From contig NZ_RPOK01000003.1 of NCBI RefSeq assembly GCF_003820355.1, forward strand, positions 413,686-477,685: DNA of 64,000 bases, given 5' to 3'. Made by a program: the position numbers and the translations under genes. The DNA comes from Paralteromonas sediminis. GTDB taxonomy: Bacteria; Pseudomonadota; Gammaproteobacteria; Enterobacterales; Alteromonadaceae. Position 1 is the stretch's first letter. Each line of letters begins with the position of its first letter. The notes under the pieces are model-generated. The model saw only the letters and a program-made list of their open reading frames with translations. It ran no database searches and was not told the DNA's origin. Of the stretch, positions 54,064-63,789 are shown in pieces.

Positions 54064-54864
54064 ATGAAACTATTCATACTAACCGCATTTTTTTATATTG
54101 CTGTAGCGACAGCACACCCTACACATGAACATAAAGATAATGTGGCCCATTACCTTGGTAACGAAGCAGTATTGGTAGAGAGTGGTGAGCATAAAGTGTT
54201 ATTTGACCCGTTTTTCCACAATGGATTTGGCATTTATCAAAAAGTGCCACACAACATCAGACAAGCCATTTTCAAGGGCGAAATACCATATAACAATGTC
54301 AATATGATCGTCATTAGTCATGCCCATGAAGATCACTTCTCTGCTGACGATGTAGCACGCTATATGACATTGCACCCCACAGTAAAACTCGTTGCTCCAC
54401 AGCAAGCGATTAATTTGTTGTCAAGTGATCATGTAAGCGCAATGAAAGAGAGAATTTATGCCATCGAGCTTGCGTTCAATTCGTCTCCCTGGCAGAAGCA
54501 AATTGAAGGTGTTCACGTTGAAGCCGTGCGCATTCCCCATGCAGGCTGGCCCGGTCGGGCAGACGTAGAAAACCTCGTTTTTCGCTTGTCCTTTGCCAAT
54601 ACGGCCACGGTTATCCATATGGGAGATGCCGACCCACAAATTGAACATTATCAGGCCTATCAGTCACATTGGAACAAACGTGACACCCAGATTGGATTTC
54701 CACCCTATTGGTTTTTAGAGGGTGCCGAGGGCCGCTATATTCTGGAAAAGACCCTACGAGTAAAGCAAGCAGTAGGCGTACATGTGCCGATTAAAGTCCC
54801 CCTAAAGCTGCAACAAACCGAATTAGACTATTTTTCCAAACCCGGTGAAAAGCGGGAATTTTAA
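54064..54864 (+). CDS. Secreted MBL-fold metallo-hydrolase (UlaG-like)
   Basis: The 266-residue protein has a short signal peptide (LTAFFYIAVATAHP) and the metallo-beta-lactamase motif ISHAHEDHFS (H-x-H-x-D-H) with further ligands in IPHAGWPGR and HMGDAD. The layout resembles the UlaG/RomA group of small MBL hydrolases, which act on lactones or phospholipid-like substrates. Periplasmic location is inferred from the signal. It is divergent from the DUF305 gene and precedes a LysR regulator by 100 bases on the same strand. Substrate unknown. Confidence 0.88.
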   Translation: MKLFILTAFFYIAVATAHPTHEHKDNVAHYLGNEAVLVESGEHKVLFDPFFHNGFGIYQKVPHNIRQAIFKGEIPYNNVNMIVISHAHEDHFSADDVARYMTLHPTVKLVAPQQAINLLSSDHVSAMKERIYAIELAFNSSPWQKQIEGVHVEAVRIPHAGWPGRADVENLVFRLSFANTATVIHMGDADPQIEHYQAYQSHWNKRDTQIGFPPYWFLEGAEGRYILEKTLRVKQAVGVHVPIKVPLKLQQTELDYFSKPGEKREF

Positions 54865-54964
54865 CCGCAGACAGACACAGCCTAGGGTAGTACCGACCAT
54901 TTTTACTAGCCATTACTTTGATAATCCACCAAAATAAGGCATATCTTTTTATTTTTTATTGAAA

Positions 54965-55888
54965 ATGAATATTAAGCATCTCGCACTCTTTGTCCGTGTA
55001 GCGACCACCCATAACATCACTCAGGCAGCCGAATCACTGGGAATTTCACCTGCAGTCGCTAGCTCCTACCTCAACAAGCTGGAGCAGGAACTTGGTACAA
55101 AGCTACTTGATCGCACAACGAGAAGTGTCTCACTGACAACTGAGGGAAAAGCGTTCTTGTATCATGCTGAAGACGTTTTGAGCAGTGTTGATACTGCGAA
55201 AGCCTCTGTAGGTAAAGGCGCAGTAGTGCCAAGTGGTACACTACACATTGCCGCACCCGCATCATTTGGGCGCATGCACCTCATCTCAGTAATAAATGGA
55301 TTTGTCGAGTTATATCCGCAACTTACTGTCGATCTGAGGCTCTCAGATACTCGGGTTAGTGTTATGGAAGACGACGTTGACATTGTCTTTCAAAGTACCG
55401 TGTTAGCGGACAATGACATTGGCGCTATAAAATTGGCCGACGACATAAAAGTGGTGTGTGCTTCACCCTCTTACCTTTCGCGTTACGGCTTGCCTACTCA
55501 TCCATCAGAACTCAAATTGCACAACTGTATAACTTTCTCAGGTAAACAGCACTGGACCTTTCAGGTCGAGACGAACCTGCACAACATTAAGGCCAGCGGT
55601 AGCCTTTCTATTGATCACGACGAGGCCATCCGGGATGCAAGTGTTGAAGGAATGGGAATCTCTATTAATTCCACATGGAGCGTGTACCAACATTTGGCAA
55701 ATGGAGAGCTCATTCAAGTATTAAGTAACTACTCACTTACTCCAGATAGTTTTATATACATGACTTATTCAAAGCATCGACAACTGACACCTAAAATACG
55801 TGCCTTCATTGATTTTGCCAAAGATTACATTGGAGAAACGCCCTACTGGGATGAAATAGTTACTAATTCCGGTCGCTTAATGCGCTAG
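54965..55888 (+). CDS. LysR-family transcriptional regulator
   Basis: The 307-residue regulator has the N-terminal LysR winged helix-turn-helix (HLALFVRVATTHNITQAAES and AVASSYLNKLEQELGTKLLD) and a LysR substrate-binding domain (GTLHIAAPASFGRMHLI, EGMGISINSTW) like the CrgA/DmlR group. The ATG at 54965 gives MNIKHLALF; TTG at 54959 would add two residues. It stands 48 bases before a D-serine-dehydratase-like enzyme gene on the same strand, and may control it or the flavoenzyme next to it, by position only. Confidence 0.92.
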   Translation: MNIKHLALFVRVATTHNITQAAESLGISPAVASSYLNKLEQELGTKLLDRTTRSVSLTTEGKAFLYHAEDVLSSVDTAKASVGKGAVVPSGTLHIAAPASFGRMHLISVINGFVELYPQLTVDLRLSDTRVSVMEDDVDIVFQSTVLADNDIGAIKLADDIKVVCASPSYLSRYGLPTHPSELKLHNCITFSGKQHWTFQVETNLHNIKASGSLSIDHDEAIRDASVEGMGISINSTWSVYQHLANGELIQVLSNYSLTPDSFIYMTYSKHRQLTPKIRAFIDFAKDYIGETPYWDEIVTNSGRLMR

Positions 55889-55936
55889 CTATGCTAACGT
55901 ATCCTCGTATTATTACCTGATAAAGTTCGCCTTTTT

Positions 55937-57076
55937 ATGCTTTCACTTTCCAACTTGCCAACGCCTGCTTGCCTCATTGATAAGGTGAAGATGCAGAACA
56001 ATATCGCCCGACTATCAACACATATAGGTTCGCTTGGTTGCCGCATCAGGCCCCATGTGAAAACGCACAAATCTGTCGAAATTACACAAGCAATATTTGA
56101 GGGTGGCAACGCCAGTGGCATTACCGTTTCAACGTTAAAGGAGGCCAAGCATTTCTTCGCCCATGGTTACAAGGACGTGCTGTATGCCGTTGGCATAGTA
56201 CCGAGCAAACTAGAAGACGTAGCACAGCTTTTAAATCAGGGGTGTCACCTAACCATTATATTGGATAGTGTCGATATGGCGACTCGAGTTGTTGATTCAG
56301 CAAGCGCCTTTGGATGCATCTTTCCCGTAATGATTGAATTAGACACCGACGGACACCGCTCTGGCGCAGACCCTCAGGGTCAGGAAATTATCAATATAGC
56401 CAATGTTTTACATCAATCTGAACACACTGAACTCAAAGGTGTAATGACTCATGCAGGTGAATCATATAACTGCTTTAGTCATGAAGAGCAACGCACCATA
56501 GCACGGCAGGAAAGAGACCTCTCTATTCTCGCAGCCAACCGCATCAGACAGCAGGGTATAGAATGTGCTGAAGTCTCCATTGGCTCAACACCCACTGCCT
56601 TCGCCATTGATGATCTCACCGGTATAACAGAGGTGCGGGCAGGCGTGTATGTGCTCTTTGATTTAGTGATGGCCGGTTTGCAGGTGTGTAAGAATGAGAA
56701 TATAGCAATGAGTGTGCTGGCCAGCGTGATAGGCCATCAGCAACATAAAGACTGGGTTATTACAGATGCAGGTTGGATGGCAATGTCCCGTGATCGGGGA
56801 ACAGCATCACACCCCGTAGACCAAGGTTATGGACTGGTTTGTACAGTTGAAGGAAAAGTAAAAGCTGATTTCATTATCGCAGACGCCAATCAGGAACACG
56901 GTATTTTGCAACACCGCAATGGGTCATCTGAAACAGCAATTTCAAGCTTCCCGTTGGCAAGTAAACTGCGCATTTTGCCCAATCATGCCTGCTCTACAGC
57001 AGCACAATATGACCACTTTTTTCTTGTAGAAAACGACACTGTATTAGCAGAGCTCAGCACGATCAGTGGGTGGTAA
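55937..57076 (+). CDS. DSD1-like PLP-dependent D-amino-acid enzyme
   Basis: This 379-residue fold-type III enzyme combines an alanine-racemase-like N-terminal PLP barrel with a D-serine-dehydratase-like C-terminal domain. PHVKTHKSVEI carries the PLP lysine; ELDTDGHRSGADPQGQEI, GVMTHAGESYN and SIGSTPTAF contact the cofactor phosphate; and LPNHACSTAAQYDHFF provides the zinc-binding His and Cys. Members act as D-serine dehydratases, D-threonine aldolases or hydroxyaspartate dehydratases, so activity on a beta-hydroxy D-amino acid is likely. It converges with the flavoenzyme gene ten bases downstream. Confidence 0.92.
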   Translation: MLSLSNLPTPACLIDKVKMQNNIARLSTHIGSLGCRIRPHVKTHKSVEITQAIFEGGNASGITVSTLKEAKHFFAHGYKDVLYAVGIVPSKLEDVAQLLNQGCHLTIILDSVDMATRVVDSASAFGCIFPVMIELDTDGHRSGADPQGQEIINIANVLHQSEHTELKGVMTHAGESYNCFSHEEQRTIARQERDLSILAANRIRQQGIECAEVSIGSTPTAFAIDDLTGITEVRAGVYVLFDLVMAGLQVCKNENIAMSVLASVIGHQQHKDWVITDAGWMAMSRDRGTASHPVDQGYGLVCTVEGKVKADFIIADANQEHGILQHRNGSSETAISSFPLASKLRILPNHACSTAAQYDHFFLVENDTVLAELSTISGW

Positions 57077-57086
57077 TTATGCTTCG

Positions 57087-58727
57087 TTATGGGTTGTAAC
57101 GACCGGGCGCAATAATATTGTTGGGGTCGAAAACTGCTTTTATCGACTTTACTATTTGCCAGTGCATTACGTCGGCCGAAAGCACCTCTCGCTGTTGCGT
57201 AACGTTCATTCGGTATGGCACATATCCTCTCTTACGGCCCTCTTCATAGAGCTCGTTTAAGCAATCATAGGCATTTTGACGAGCTTCGGGATTGTGCAGA
57301 TCAAAAATAATCGGGATAGTCGAGTCGATACAATCGTGTTTAAGGTTAGTAAACGTTATCAAAGGTTCAATTTTGTACTTTGGCGTTGTCTTTCGAATAA
57401 AAGCGACAAATTCTCTTATTTTTTCTTCATTCATCGGGATAAGTGGTGCATACCAGAGTAAACCACATGCGTCGGTCGCAGGATTCATGATACGTGATTT
57501 GTCGGGTTGAACCCTTGGATTGCGCCAATAGGCCAGTGGAAGCGCAACCTGCTGTGGTTTACCCAGCATAATATCAATGCCTTCATCTAAAGCCTTCAAT
57601 TGCTCTTTTGCGGCCTTTAAAAAACCAAAGGGGAATAAGTTGCTGACTAGCTTTCCTAACTTAATTAACAAACCGTCTGACCAAATAGTTTGATTGGCGA
57701 AACCAGCTCGTTTGCGAATCAAACTTTTTACCGCCTTTACTACGCCTTTTTGACCGTAGATAGAGCCTGCTATCATCCATTCAGATACGTCATTTTTCTT
57801 CGCCAGTTCAGCAATTTGTTCATCTGTCATAACACTGTGACTGCCATTTCCATTTGGATTTTCCGCCACCATTGCCAGTAACCTGCGTTTGTCCATAAGA
57901 TTAATAGAACCGATTATGCCTTCGAAATCTCTGAGTGTATCTCGGATAAAGCGCACGGTTGCATCCAGTTTCTCAGCGTCATTTATCTTGATATAAAAAG
58001 AAGTAAAACCCTCAGGCTTTTCCGCAAGCCGTATTGTAATGTCCGTCACTATGGCCATGGAAGACTGGGTAAACAGCCCATCTATGTAGGCGCCAAGCCC
58101 CCACTTGAATGAATGATCGACAACCTTTTCGTTAGACAGATCGAGCGTTCCTACACCTGACTCATACAGGCAGGTTTTGGCACTATTCTCCCAAAATTCA
58201 GGGTTGGGAATTATAGCTGTAATTTTATTTACAGCAGCAAAATGGTCAGTGTGGGGTGTAATGCCATATCCCCGCTCAAGCGCGTTGGCCAATATACTGC
58301 AACTCGGTCCGGCACCTGTAACGGGTGTCATATAGGGCCAATCATTGTCCTTGAGGTAATCATATAACTGCTGCTGCGTGACACCTGGTTGCACGGAGAT
58401 CAACCCCAACTCTTTACTAATTGGCGTGATCTGATTCATGTTTGCCAGATCAAGTAACACCACCTCTCGCTCATCACTGTGAGCAATACTGCCATAGCCC
58501 CAATTGTTTCCGCTGCTAACGGGTTGGAGTATAAACCCATGAGTAATAGCCAGTTCAATGAGCTGCCTGATATCTTCATGGGTCGTCAACGAAATTGCCG
58601 CAGAAAGTAAAAAGGACTCACCTAATGTGTTTGGCACATATTTTTGCGCTGCCTGCTCAGCGTTCAATAAGCTCTCTTTGGGCAAATTTGTAAAGTGGTT
58701 ACTTAGAATCTCACTTACCGCTGGCAT
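57087..58727 (-). CDS. VAO/PCMH-type FAD-binding oxidoreductase
   Basis: The 546-residue enzyme has an N-terminal FAD-binding domain of the vanillyl-alcohol-oxidase/4-cresol-dehydrogenase type (VSSGNNWGYGS, LISVQPGVTQQQLYDYL, GYGITPHTDH) and a C-terminal cap domain (about residues 250-500) ending DPNNIIAPGRYNP. Such enzymes oxidise phenols, alcohols or amines by hydride transfer. No signal peptide is seen. It is divergent from the hybrid histidine kinase across 211 AT-rich bases. The substrate cannot be deduced. The start ATG is preceded by AAAAGGAGAGTGCA, a strong ribosome site. Confidence 0.9.
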   Translation of the reverse strand: MPAVSEILSNHFTNLPKESLLNAEQAAQKYVPNTLGESFLLSAAISLTTHEDIRQLIELAITHGFILQPVSSGNNWGYGSIAHSDEREVVLLDLANMNQITPISKELGLISVQPGVTQQQLYDYLKDNDWPYMTPVTGAGPSCSILANALERGYGITPHTDHFAAVNKITAIIPNPEFWENSAKTCLYESGVGTLDLSNEKVVDHSFKWGLGAYIDGLFTQSSMAIVTDITIRLAEKPEGFTSFYIKINDAEKLDATVRFIRDTLRDFEGIIGSINLMDKRRLLAMVAENPNGNGSHSVMTDEQIAELAKKNDVSEWMIAGSIYGQKGVVKAVKSLIRKRAGFANQTIWSDGLLIKLGKLVSNLFPFGFLKAAKEQLKALDEGIDIMLGKPQQVALPLAYWRNPRVQPDKSRIMNPATDACGLLWYAPLIPMNEEKIREFVAFIRKTTPKYKIEPLITFTNLKHDCIDSTIPIIFDLHNPEARQNAYDCLNELYEEGRKRGYVPYRMNVTQQREVLSADVMHWQIVKSIKAVFDPNNIIAPGRYNP

Positions 58728-58821
58728 TGCACTCTCCTTTTAGCTCAGCACCATTGACAAACATAGCAGTTGCAGCTTTCCACCAAGCTATATGCTTATA
58801 CAATCAATAAAAATATAGATC

Positions 58822-58847
58822 TAGTCGATGATAATAATAAACGACTA
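58822..58847. promoter_or_regulatory. Dyad TAGTCG-N14-CGACTA in a divergent promoter region
   Basis: A perfect 6-bp inverted repeat with an AT-only-like 14-base spacer sits between the flavoenzyme and the hybrid kinase genes. It is placed as an operator would be. No regulator is assigned; chance occurrence is possible. Confidence 0.3.
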
Positions 58848-58938
58848 CAGTTAGCATAGTTTCTGTTGACTCGCTATTCATAAAAACAAGCATATAATCA
58901 TTAATAACACATCTGATAGTGAGCCCAAGGCAGAATTA

Positions 58939-60630
58939 GTGCAATCATCGAGCGCCAATAATGAAGAAATGCTGAAGCATGCTTATATTAGTGCGATTCT
59001 CAAAGCGCTGGCTTATTTCAGTTTACCCTTCTTGGCAATATCTGTTTACTTCAACCTTATTGCAGATACGCGTATTGTTGCACTCACTATTCAAGTCATT
59101 ATTTTTAGCGCATTTATTCTTTTGTATCTTTACAGGCACAAATACAAAGCGCATGCCCTTTCTTGGTCATTAACATTAATGGCCTTACTTGCCGCCAACC
59201 TTAATTGTTTGGTCAATGCATCGATTAGTCATTCAGGCGTCGCCGCTGTTATATGCAGTTTGACTCTTGCCGTTATAAGTAACCGAGCCTCACAAGTGAT
59301 GATACTCGTGCTAACGCCTGCTACCTTATTTACCAGTTACAGTTATGCGGTGGACTTTTCCCCTCAAGATACTGAGGTACGCTGGCTACTCGTGATCCTT
59401 ACCGGGCAACTCATTGCGCTCAGTGGTATGAATTTTCTATTTCGTCGCATGGAAGCCTTGTTTAATAAAGAACACGAGCTACGCCTTAGTTCAGAAGCGG
59501 CAGCCAGAGAAAAAAGCCGATTTTTAGCTAATATGAGTCATGAAATTCGCACTCCCATCGCGGGCATCATCGGCATGCTGGACAGGTTAAGTTATGAGGA
59601 ACTTTCCGCTCAACAACAAGAAAAACTGCGACTGGCACAAAACAGTTCTGAGCTTCTATCCCGGATCGTAGATGATATTCTGGATTACTCGAAGATTGAG
59701 GCGGGAAAGTTTGCGTTGTATTCAGAAGCCTTTTCCCTTGACGAGGTTTTTGAGCAAGTCATGTTCATTACTAGACCCAGTCTGCCGCAGTATGGCAATA
59801 CACTCAATTACACTAAAAACTGGGAAGATACCCTTGTTGTTGGTGACAAAACGCGTCTACAGCAAATACTGCTTAACCTACTTAGCAATGCCAATAAATT
59901 TACCCGCAATGGCATGATATCCATGACAGCATCACTGAACCCCAGCGAACAAGGCTATACATTAACATGCAGCGTCACTGATACCGGAATCGGTATGGAC
60001 TCGAGCCAGTTGGCACAGCTTTTCCAACCCTTCCATCAAGTTGACAACAGCACCACTAAGTCGGTGCAGGGCACGGGTTTGGGCCTGGTAATTTGTCGGC
60101 AAATTCTCAAGCTGATGGAAGGCAAAATTGATGTGACCAGCCAGCCTGATAAGGGCAGCACCTTCTATTTTGAAGTGCCTTTGTCTCGCGCTACTGAACA
60201 AGACAAACCTCAACCTGATAACAGGGAAAATAAGTTCAACATTGCGGGTATGAGTGTGATGGTTGTAGAAGATAACGACATTAATCAGGCAATATTAATA
60301 GACATGCTGGAAAGCCTAAAAGTAAAAGTTCAGCTTGCGGAAGATGGAAAGCAAGCCATTGAACAATTGCAAAGACTGAATCCTAACGACATCGACGTTA
60401 TTTTAATGGACTGTCAAATGCCTGTTTTAGATGGCTACGACACGACAAAACACATTCGTTCAGGAAAGGCAGGAGTAGTGTGGCAATCAGTCCCAGTTAT
60501 TGCGCTCACTGCCAATGCGTTAGATGGCGACAGAGAAAAATGCATTGCTGCCGGTATGAACGACTACCTCAGTAAACCGGTCAACAAATCGCGCTTACAA
60601 GCCACTATCGCCAAGGTAATTAATCAATAA
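58939..60630 (+). CDS. Hybrid sensor histidine kinase with C-terminal receiver
   Basis: This 563-residue protein starts at GTG 58939, eight bases after AAGG. It has about six membrane helices (residues 20-165), a short coiled coil, the HisKA box FLANMSHEIRTPIAGIIGML, a HATPase domain (LNLLSNANKFT, DTGIGM, GTGLGLVI), and a receiver domain near the end (VVEDNDINQ, phospho-accepting Asp in VILMDCQMPVLDG, Lys in YLSKPVN). No HPt domain is attached. The membrane part is of an unnamed multi-helix sensor type. No adjacent response regulator is present, so a separate HPt or regulator must receive the phosphate. Confidence 0.93.
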   Translation: MQSSSANNEEMLKHAYISAILKALAYFSLPFLAISVYFNLIADTRIVALTIQVIIFSAFILLYLYRHKYKAHALSWSLTLMALLAANLNCLVNASISHSGVAAVICSLTLAVISNRASQVMILVLTPATLFTSYSYAVDFSPQDTEVRWLLVILTGQLIALSGMNFLFRRMEALFNKEHELRLSSEAAAREKSRFLANMSHEIRTPIAGIIGMLDRLSYEELSAQQQEKLRLAQNSSELLSRIVDDILDYSKIEAGKFALYSEAFSLDEVFEQVMFITRPSLPQYGNTLNYTKNWEDTLVVGDKTRLQQILLNLLSNANKFTRNGMISMTASLNPSEQGYTLTCSVTDTGIGMDSSQLAQLFQPFHQVDNSTTKSVQGTGLGLVICRQILKLMEGKIDVTSQPDKGSTFYFEVPLSRATEQDKPQPDNRENKFNIAGMSVMVVEDNDINQAILIDMLESLKVKVQLAEDGKQAIEQLQRLNPNDIDVILMDCQMPVLDGYDTTKHIRSGKAGVVWQSVPVIALTANALDGDREKCIAAGMNDYLSKPVNKSRLQATIAKVINQ

Positions 60631-60659
60631 TATTTATTCGCTTGCCACTACAAATAGCT

Positions 60660-60770
60660 CTAGACAAAAATAAAGGCCAGATAAAATAGGCCGAACCAAG
60701 CAAAATACTTGAGTGCGCGAGATAGTTCAGGATACGGCTGGAGCAGTGAGAGCTTACTTAGCAGATTCAT
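60660..60770 (-). CDS. Possible 36-residue single-helix membrane peptide
   Basis: A short frame starting ATGAATCTGCTAAG inside the 3' end of the lipocalin-like gene (17-base overlap) encodes MNLLSKLSLLQPYPELSR, then ALKYFAWFGLFYLAFIFV and stop. The second half is a clear hydrophobic helix after a polar N-terminus, as in small membrane peptides. GAAGAG lies just upstream. Translational coupling to the larger gene is plausible, but nothing except the pattern supports it. Confidence 0.4.
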   Translation of the reverse strand: MNLLSKLSLLQPYPELSRALKYFAWFGLFYLAFIFV

Positions 60771-61182
60771 GCTCTTCAGGTTTGTTGCGACGCCAGACCT
60801 CAAATTCTACCCTCACCCCATTTTCCCAGCGCTCGTTGTGCCACTCATCGCCATTTATTTTGTAGGTAAAAACGTATTTTTTGCCCTTTGGAGACGAGAA
60901 AGAATTGTAACTGGGCAACTCAATGTATTGGTCATCAGTGAACCAATATTGACCAGCGCCTGCGCTCCAGAATGCTTCACCAGCCATGGTAACAAAACTA
61001 AAGTGCTGTTCGGTTATCACTTTCAGAGACTTAAAATTTAAGTCACTGTATTGAACTCGCTTACCGTCCTGATCGATATATTCGCCGGAGACTAACTCCC
61101 AGGTTCCGACAAAGGGATGCGCATGCAAAGAGGCTGACACCAACAAAAAAATCACAGGTAAAAATAAAACAATCCGTCGCAT
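60754..61182 (-). CDS. Small secreted lipocalin-like protein
   Basis: With start at ATG 61182 (AAGGA five bases upstream; the ATG at 61188 overlaps this site) the product is 142 residues. It has a signal peptide (FLPVIFLLVSASLHAHP) and a compact beta pattern: FVGTWELVSGEYIDQDG, LKVITEQHFSFVTM, GAGQYWFTDDQYIEL and YKINGDEWHNERW, resembling lipocalin-like domains of the DUF4488 type, which open with a G-x-W motif. The ligand is unknown. The C-terminus is charged (RRNKPEEHESAK). A possible tiny membrane peptide gene overlaps its end. Confidence 0.75.
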   Translation of the reverse strand: MRRIVLFLPVIFLLVSASLHAHPFVGTWELVSGEYIDQDGKRVQYSDLNFKSLKVITEQHFSFVTMAGEAFWSAGAGQYWFTDDQYIELPSYNSFSSPKGKKYVFTYKINGDEWHNERWENGVRVEFEVWRRNKPEEHESAK

Positions 61183-61308
61183 AACCATCCTTTCTGATTA
61201 GGTGCTTGAATAAAGCCGACGCCCTAGCAGGCGAGCGAGATGAATATATCTGATCGCTGAGTCTCACACAATGACATCTTGATTGCAGTGGTCAGCCACA
61301 GCAATGGG

Positions 61309-63789
61309 TTAGTGGTTCAACAACGCCTCATACACCAAACTTATCACGTTGCCATACCGGCCTGATTCGTACGATCGGCCCTTAAACTCGAGCCCAGACT
61401 CTTCATTATCGACTAATGGTGTATGCCTAAGGTTGGTCAGATAAATAATAGCCAGATCGTGTTCTGGGTCAATAACAGACACAGTACCGGTCCAGCCGGT
61501 ATGGCCAAACGCAGATGCACTGGCATAGGGGCCAAAGTGTGAAATTTTTTCGCCTTCACTGGCTCTGCGCCATCCCAATCCGTACGTCGCATCGTTTTCT
61601 TCTGGCTTGACGAAGCTGTCTACGACTTTTCCATTAATCAGTTCAACATCACCATAGCCACCGCGATTCAGCATTAATTGTGCTAAAACAGCGAGATCAT
61701 CAGCGGTGGAAAACAGGCCAGCATGGCCAGCAATGCCACCCGACGAATAAAATGCTTTTTCATCGTGGACTTCTCCCTGAAGTACGTGCTGTCGAATATT
61801 ATCAAATGTAATACGCCCCCCTCTGGTATTGCCCTGAATTTCTGTAGCGGCAAACTGGGCTGCACCAAACCCTTTATGCAAAGGGTTGAATAACGTATTT
61901 TTTAGCCCCAGCGGGTGGTAAAGCTCATGTTCTACGTAGTCATCAAGTGGCATACCTGCTACTTTCTCAACCAGCACACCTAACAACATATAGTCTGTAT
62001 CGCTGTAAACAGGCGCGTTACTGCCATCAGACACCAAAGGCACACGGGTTAATAACAATGATTCTGTGCGCGAGCGGTTCTGAGAAAAAAAGCGTTTCCC
62101 CAATGGATTCTTGCTGTCAAAGAAGCGGACTTCAGGTGCATAGCCCGCCGTATGGGTAAGCAGGTCCCTTACCAATCGCGCCTCTCTACCGCCACCGCGA
62201 TACTCAGGAATATAGGCAGAGACGGGTAAATTAACGTCCAGTTTTTCCTCGCTAACCAATTTCATCAAAGCCAAATTGGTTGCAAACATTTTTGTATTTG
62301 ACGCGAGGTCAAACAGGGTATCAGTTTTCATTTCAACCGGTTGTGTTAGCGGTATTCCGCCATCAGCGTATTTTCGCGAGTAACCATAAGCGGTGCGCTT
62401 GACGATTTCACCGTCTTTGACCACCAGCAAAACGGCACCGGGGAAGCCGTTTTTAACATCCTGTTGAATAAGTTTGTCTACGGTAGAAAAACGTTGTTCA
62501 TACTGTTCCGTTTTATCAATGAGCCGGGGGTAGGGAATGCGTATTTCAATTTGCCCGTCGGCAGGTGAGATTGATTCGACATATAAACGATTTGCGCCGT
62601 CTATCGTTCTGCGCGATAACGGATAAACGTATTCATGCAATGGCTTCAACGGGTCTGCAATGTTGAGCTTTTCACCATTCACAAAAATGCTGGCTGACTC
62701 AGCATTTATATTTTGAATAGTGATTTCGCCGCGTCCTTGGTAAGACTGAAAGGACAGTCTGTTATCGGTCAGTGGATTCTCTGTCAATGAAACATCACCA
62801 AACGCCCGATCAATTTGTCCGCGCTTAACCTTTGATTCAACTAATACAGGAATATCACTCACTTCCTTTGTGTAAGCCTGCATGAGACTCTCCACTTTTT
62901 CAGGAAAGTATCTGTCTATTAGTGCAAATAAGGTGGCTAAAGTTTGACTGTCCATTTGGCCAGTTACACGCCATGGCACAAAATGCATTTGAAAAGCTGA
63001 CAATGTGTCTATGGTGGCTGGGTCGAGTCGTCCCGTTTCCTCTTGCCCATAACCATAGGTTCGAAGAGCTTTTTGAACGAGCCCTACCGACGGGAGAACA
63101 TCGTTAAATTGTTGCCAGTATTTCTTAACGGTTTCCACCTCATACCAAGCGCCAATTCCAGCTTTGTACAATTCGTACCAAGGAAATCTTGGGCCTGGAT
63201 CGTTTTTGCGGGTTGGGGCAATATCGGAATGCCCCACAACCTGCGTCGGGCCAATGTCAGGATTGCGGGCCAGTATGTCTTTACTCAACGTGATGAGCAT
63301 TTGAATTTGCTCTGGGTCGTAGTCGGGAAAAACACACATTCTTCCTTCACCATGTTCCCTTCGGCTGCCCTCGCCACCACTGTCGTATTCACACTGAGGC
63401 ACGTTAACAATTTCAATGCCAATAGATTGGTCATTGATGTTTTCCCTGCCCTGCCAATAACTTCTGCCGGCATGCCATGCTCTGTCGTGCTCATGCACCA
63501 ACTGCATCACTTTTAACACATCGTAGGGGTAGCTGATATCGTAGTTTTCAGGCAATAAATAGTGCGAGCTGACATTTCCAGGTTCAACGAGCGCATTCAC
63601 TGATTTCTGATAATCAATTGCAGTGAAGTGCATGACCAAAAACTTCACTCGTTCACTATAGTTTTTAGACGGTAATTGTTCATAAGAGTTGCTTGCACAA
63701 CTGCTAACCCCTATAAGGGCGAGAATAAAAAAAGCCATCTTAGACATAGACTTAGCCCGTCGCTGGGTGAACAAAGTCAAATTTTTCAT
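61309..63789 (-). CDS. Amidase_2 - peptidoglycan-binding - PBP4B-like serine hydrolase fusion lipoprotein
   Basis: The 826-residue lipoprotein (lipobox VSSCAS, Cys31) has an N-terminal N-acetylmuramoyl-L-alanine amidase domain of the AmiD/AmpD type (zinc ligands in FLVMHFTA and VGHSDIAPTRKNDPGPRFPW) and a PG_binding_1 segment (about residues 240-295). A linker leads to a C-terminal beta-lactamase/DD-peptidase domain from about 440 with SNTK (S-x-x-K), YSDTDY (Y-x-N equivalent) and HTGWTG. The C-terminal part resembles E. coli PBP4B (YfeW), the N-terminal part AmiD. One protein thus joins two peptidoglycan-cutting or -editing activities, presumably for muropeptide recycling at the outer membrane. 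All catalytic residues are in place. Confidence 0.92.
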   Translation of the reverse strand: MKNLTLFTQRRAKSMSKMAFFILALIGVSSCASNSYEQLPSKNYSERVKFLVMHFTAIDYQKSVNALVEPGNVSSHYLLPENYDISYPYDVLKVMQLVHEHDRAWHAGRSYWQGRENINDQSIGIEIVNVPQCEYDSGGEGSRREHGEGRMCVFPDYDPEQIQMLITLSKDILARNPDIGPTQVVGHSDIAPTRKNDPGPRFPWYELYKAGIGAWYEVETVKKYWQQFNDVLPSVGLVQKALRTYGYGQEETGRLDPATIDTLSAFQMHFVPWRVTGQMDSQTLATLFALIDRYFPEKVESLMQAYTKEVSDIPVLVESKVKRGQIDRAFGDVSLTENPLTDNRLSFQSYQGRGEITIQNINAESASIFVNGEKLNIADPLKPLHEYVYPLSRRTIDGANRLYVESISPADGQIEIRIPYPRLIDKTEQYEQRFSTVDKLIQQDVKNGFPGAVLLVVKDGEIVKRTAYGYSRKYADGGIPLTQPVEMKTDTLFDLASNTKMFATNLALMKLVSEEKLDVNLPVSAYIPEYRGGGREARLVRDLLTHTAGYAPEVRFFDSKNPLGKRFFSQNRSRTESLLLTRVPLVSDGSNAPVYSDTDYMLLGVLVEKVAGMPLDDYVEHELYHPLGLKNTLFNPLHKGFGAAQFAATEIQGNTRGGRITFDNIRQHVLQGEVHDEKAFYSSGGIAGHAGLFSTADDLAVLAQLMLNRGGYGDVELINGKVVDSFVKPEENDATYGLGWRRASEGEKISHFGPYASASAFGHTGWTGTVSVIDPEHDLAIIYLTNLRHTPLVDNEESGLEFKGRSYESGRYGNVISLVYEALLNH

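Noticed and set aside
58828-58841. Fur-box-like GATGATAATAATAAAC
   Set aside because: Only part of the GATAAT hexamer array fits and the AT-rich spacer explains it; listed instead as the spacer of a dyad.
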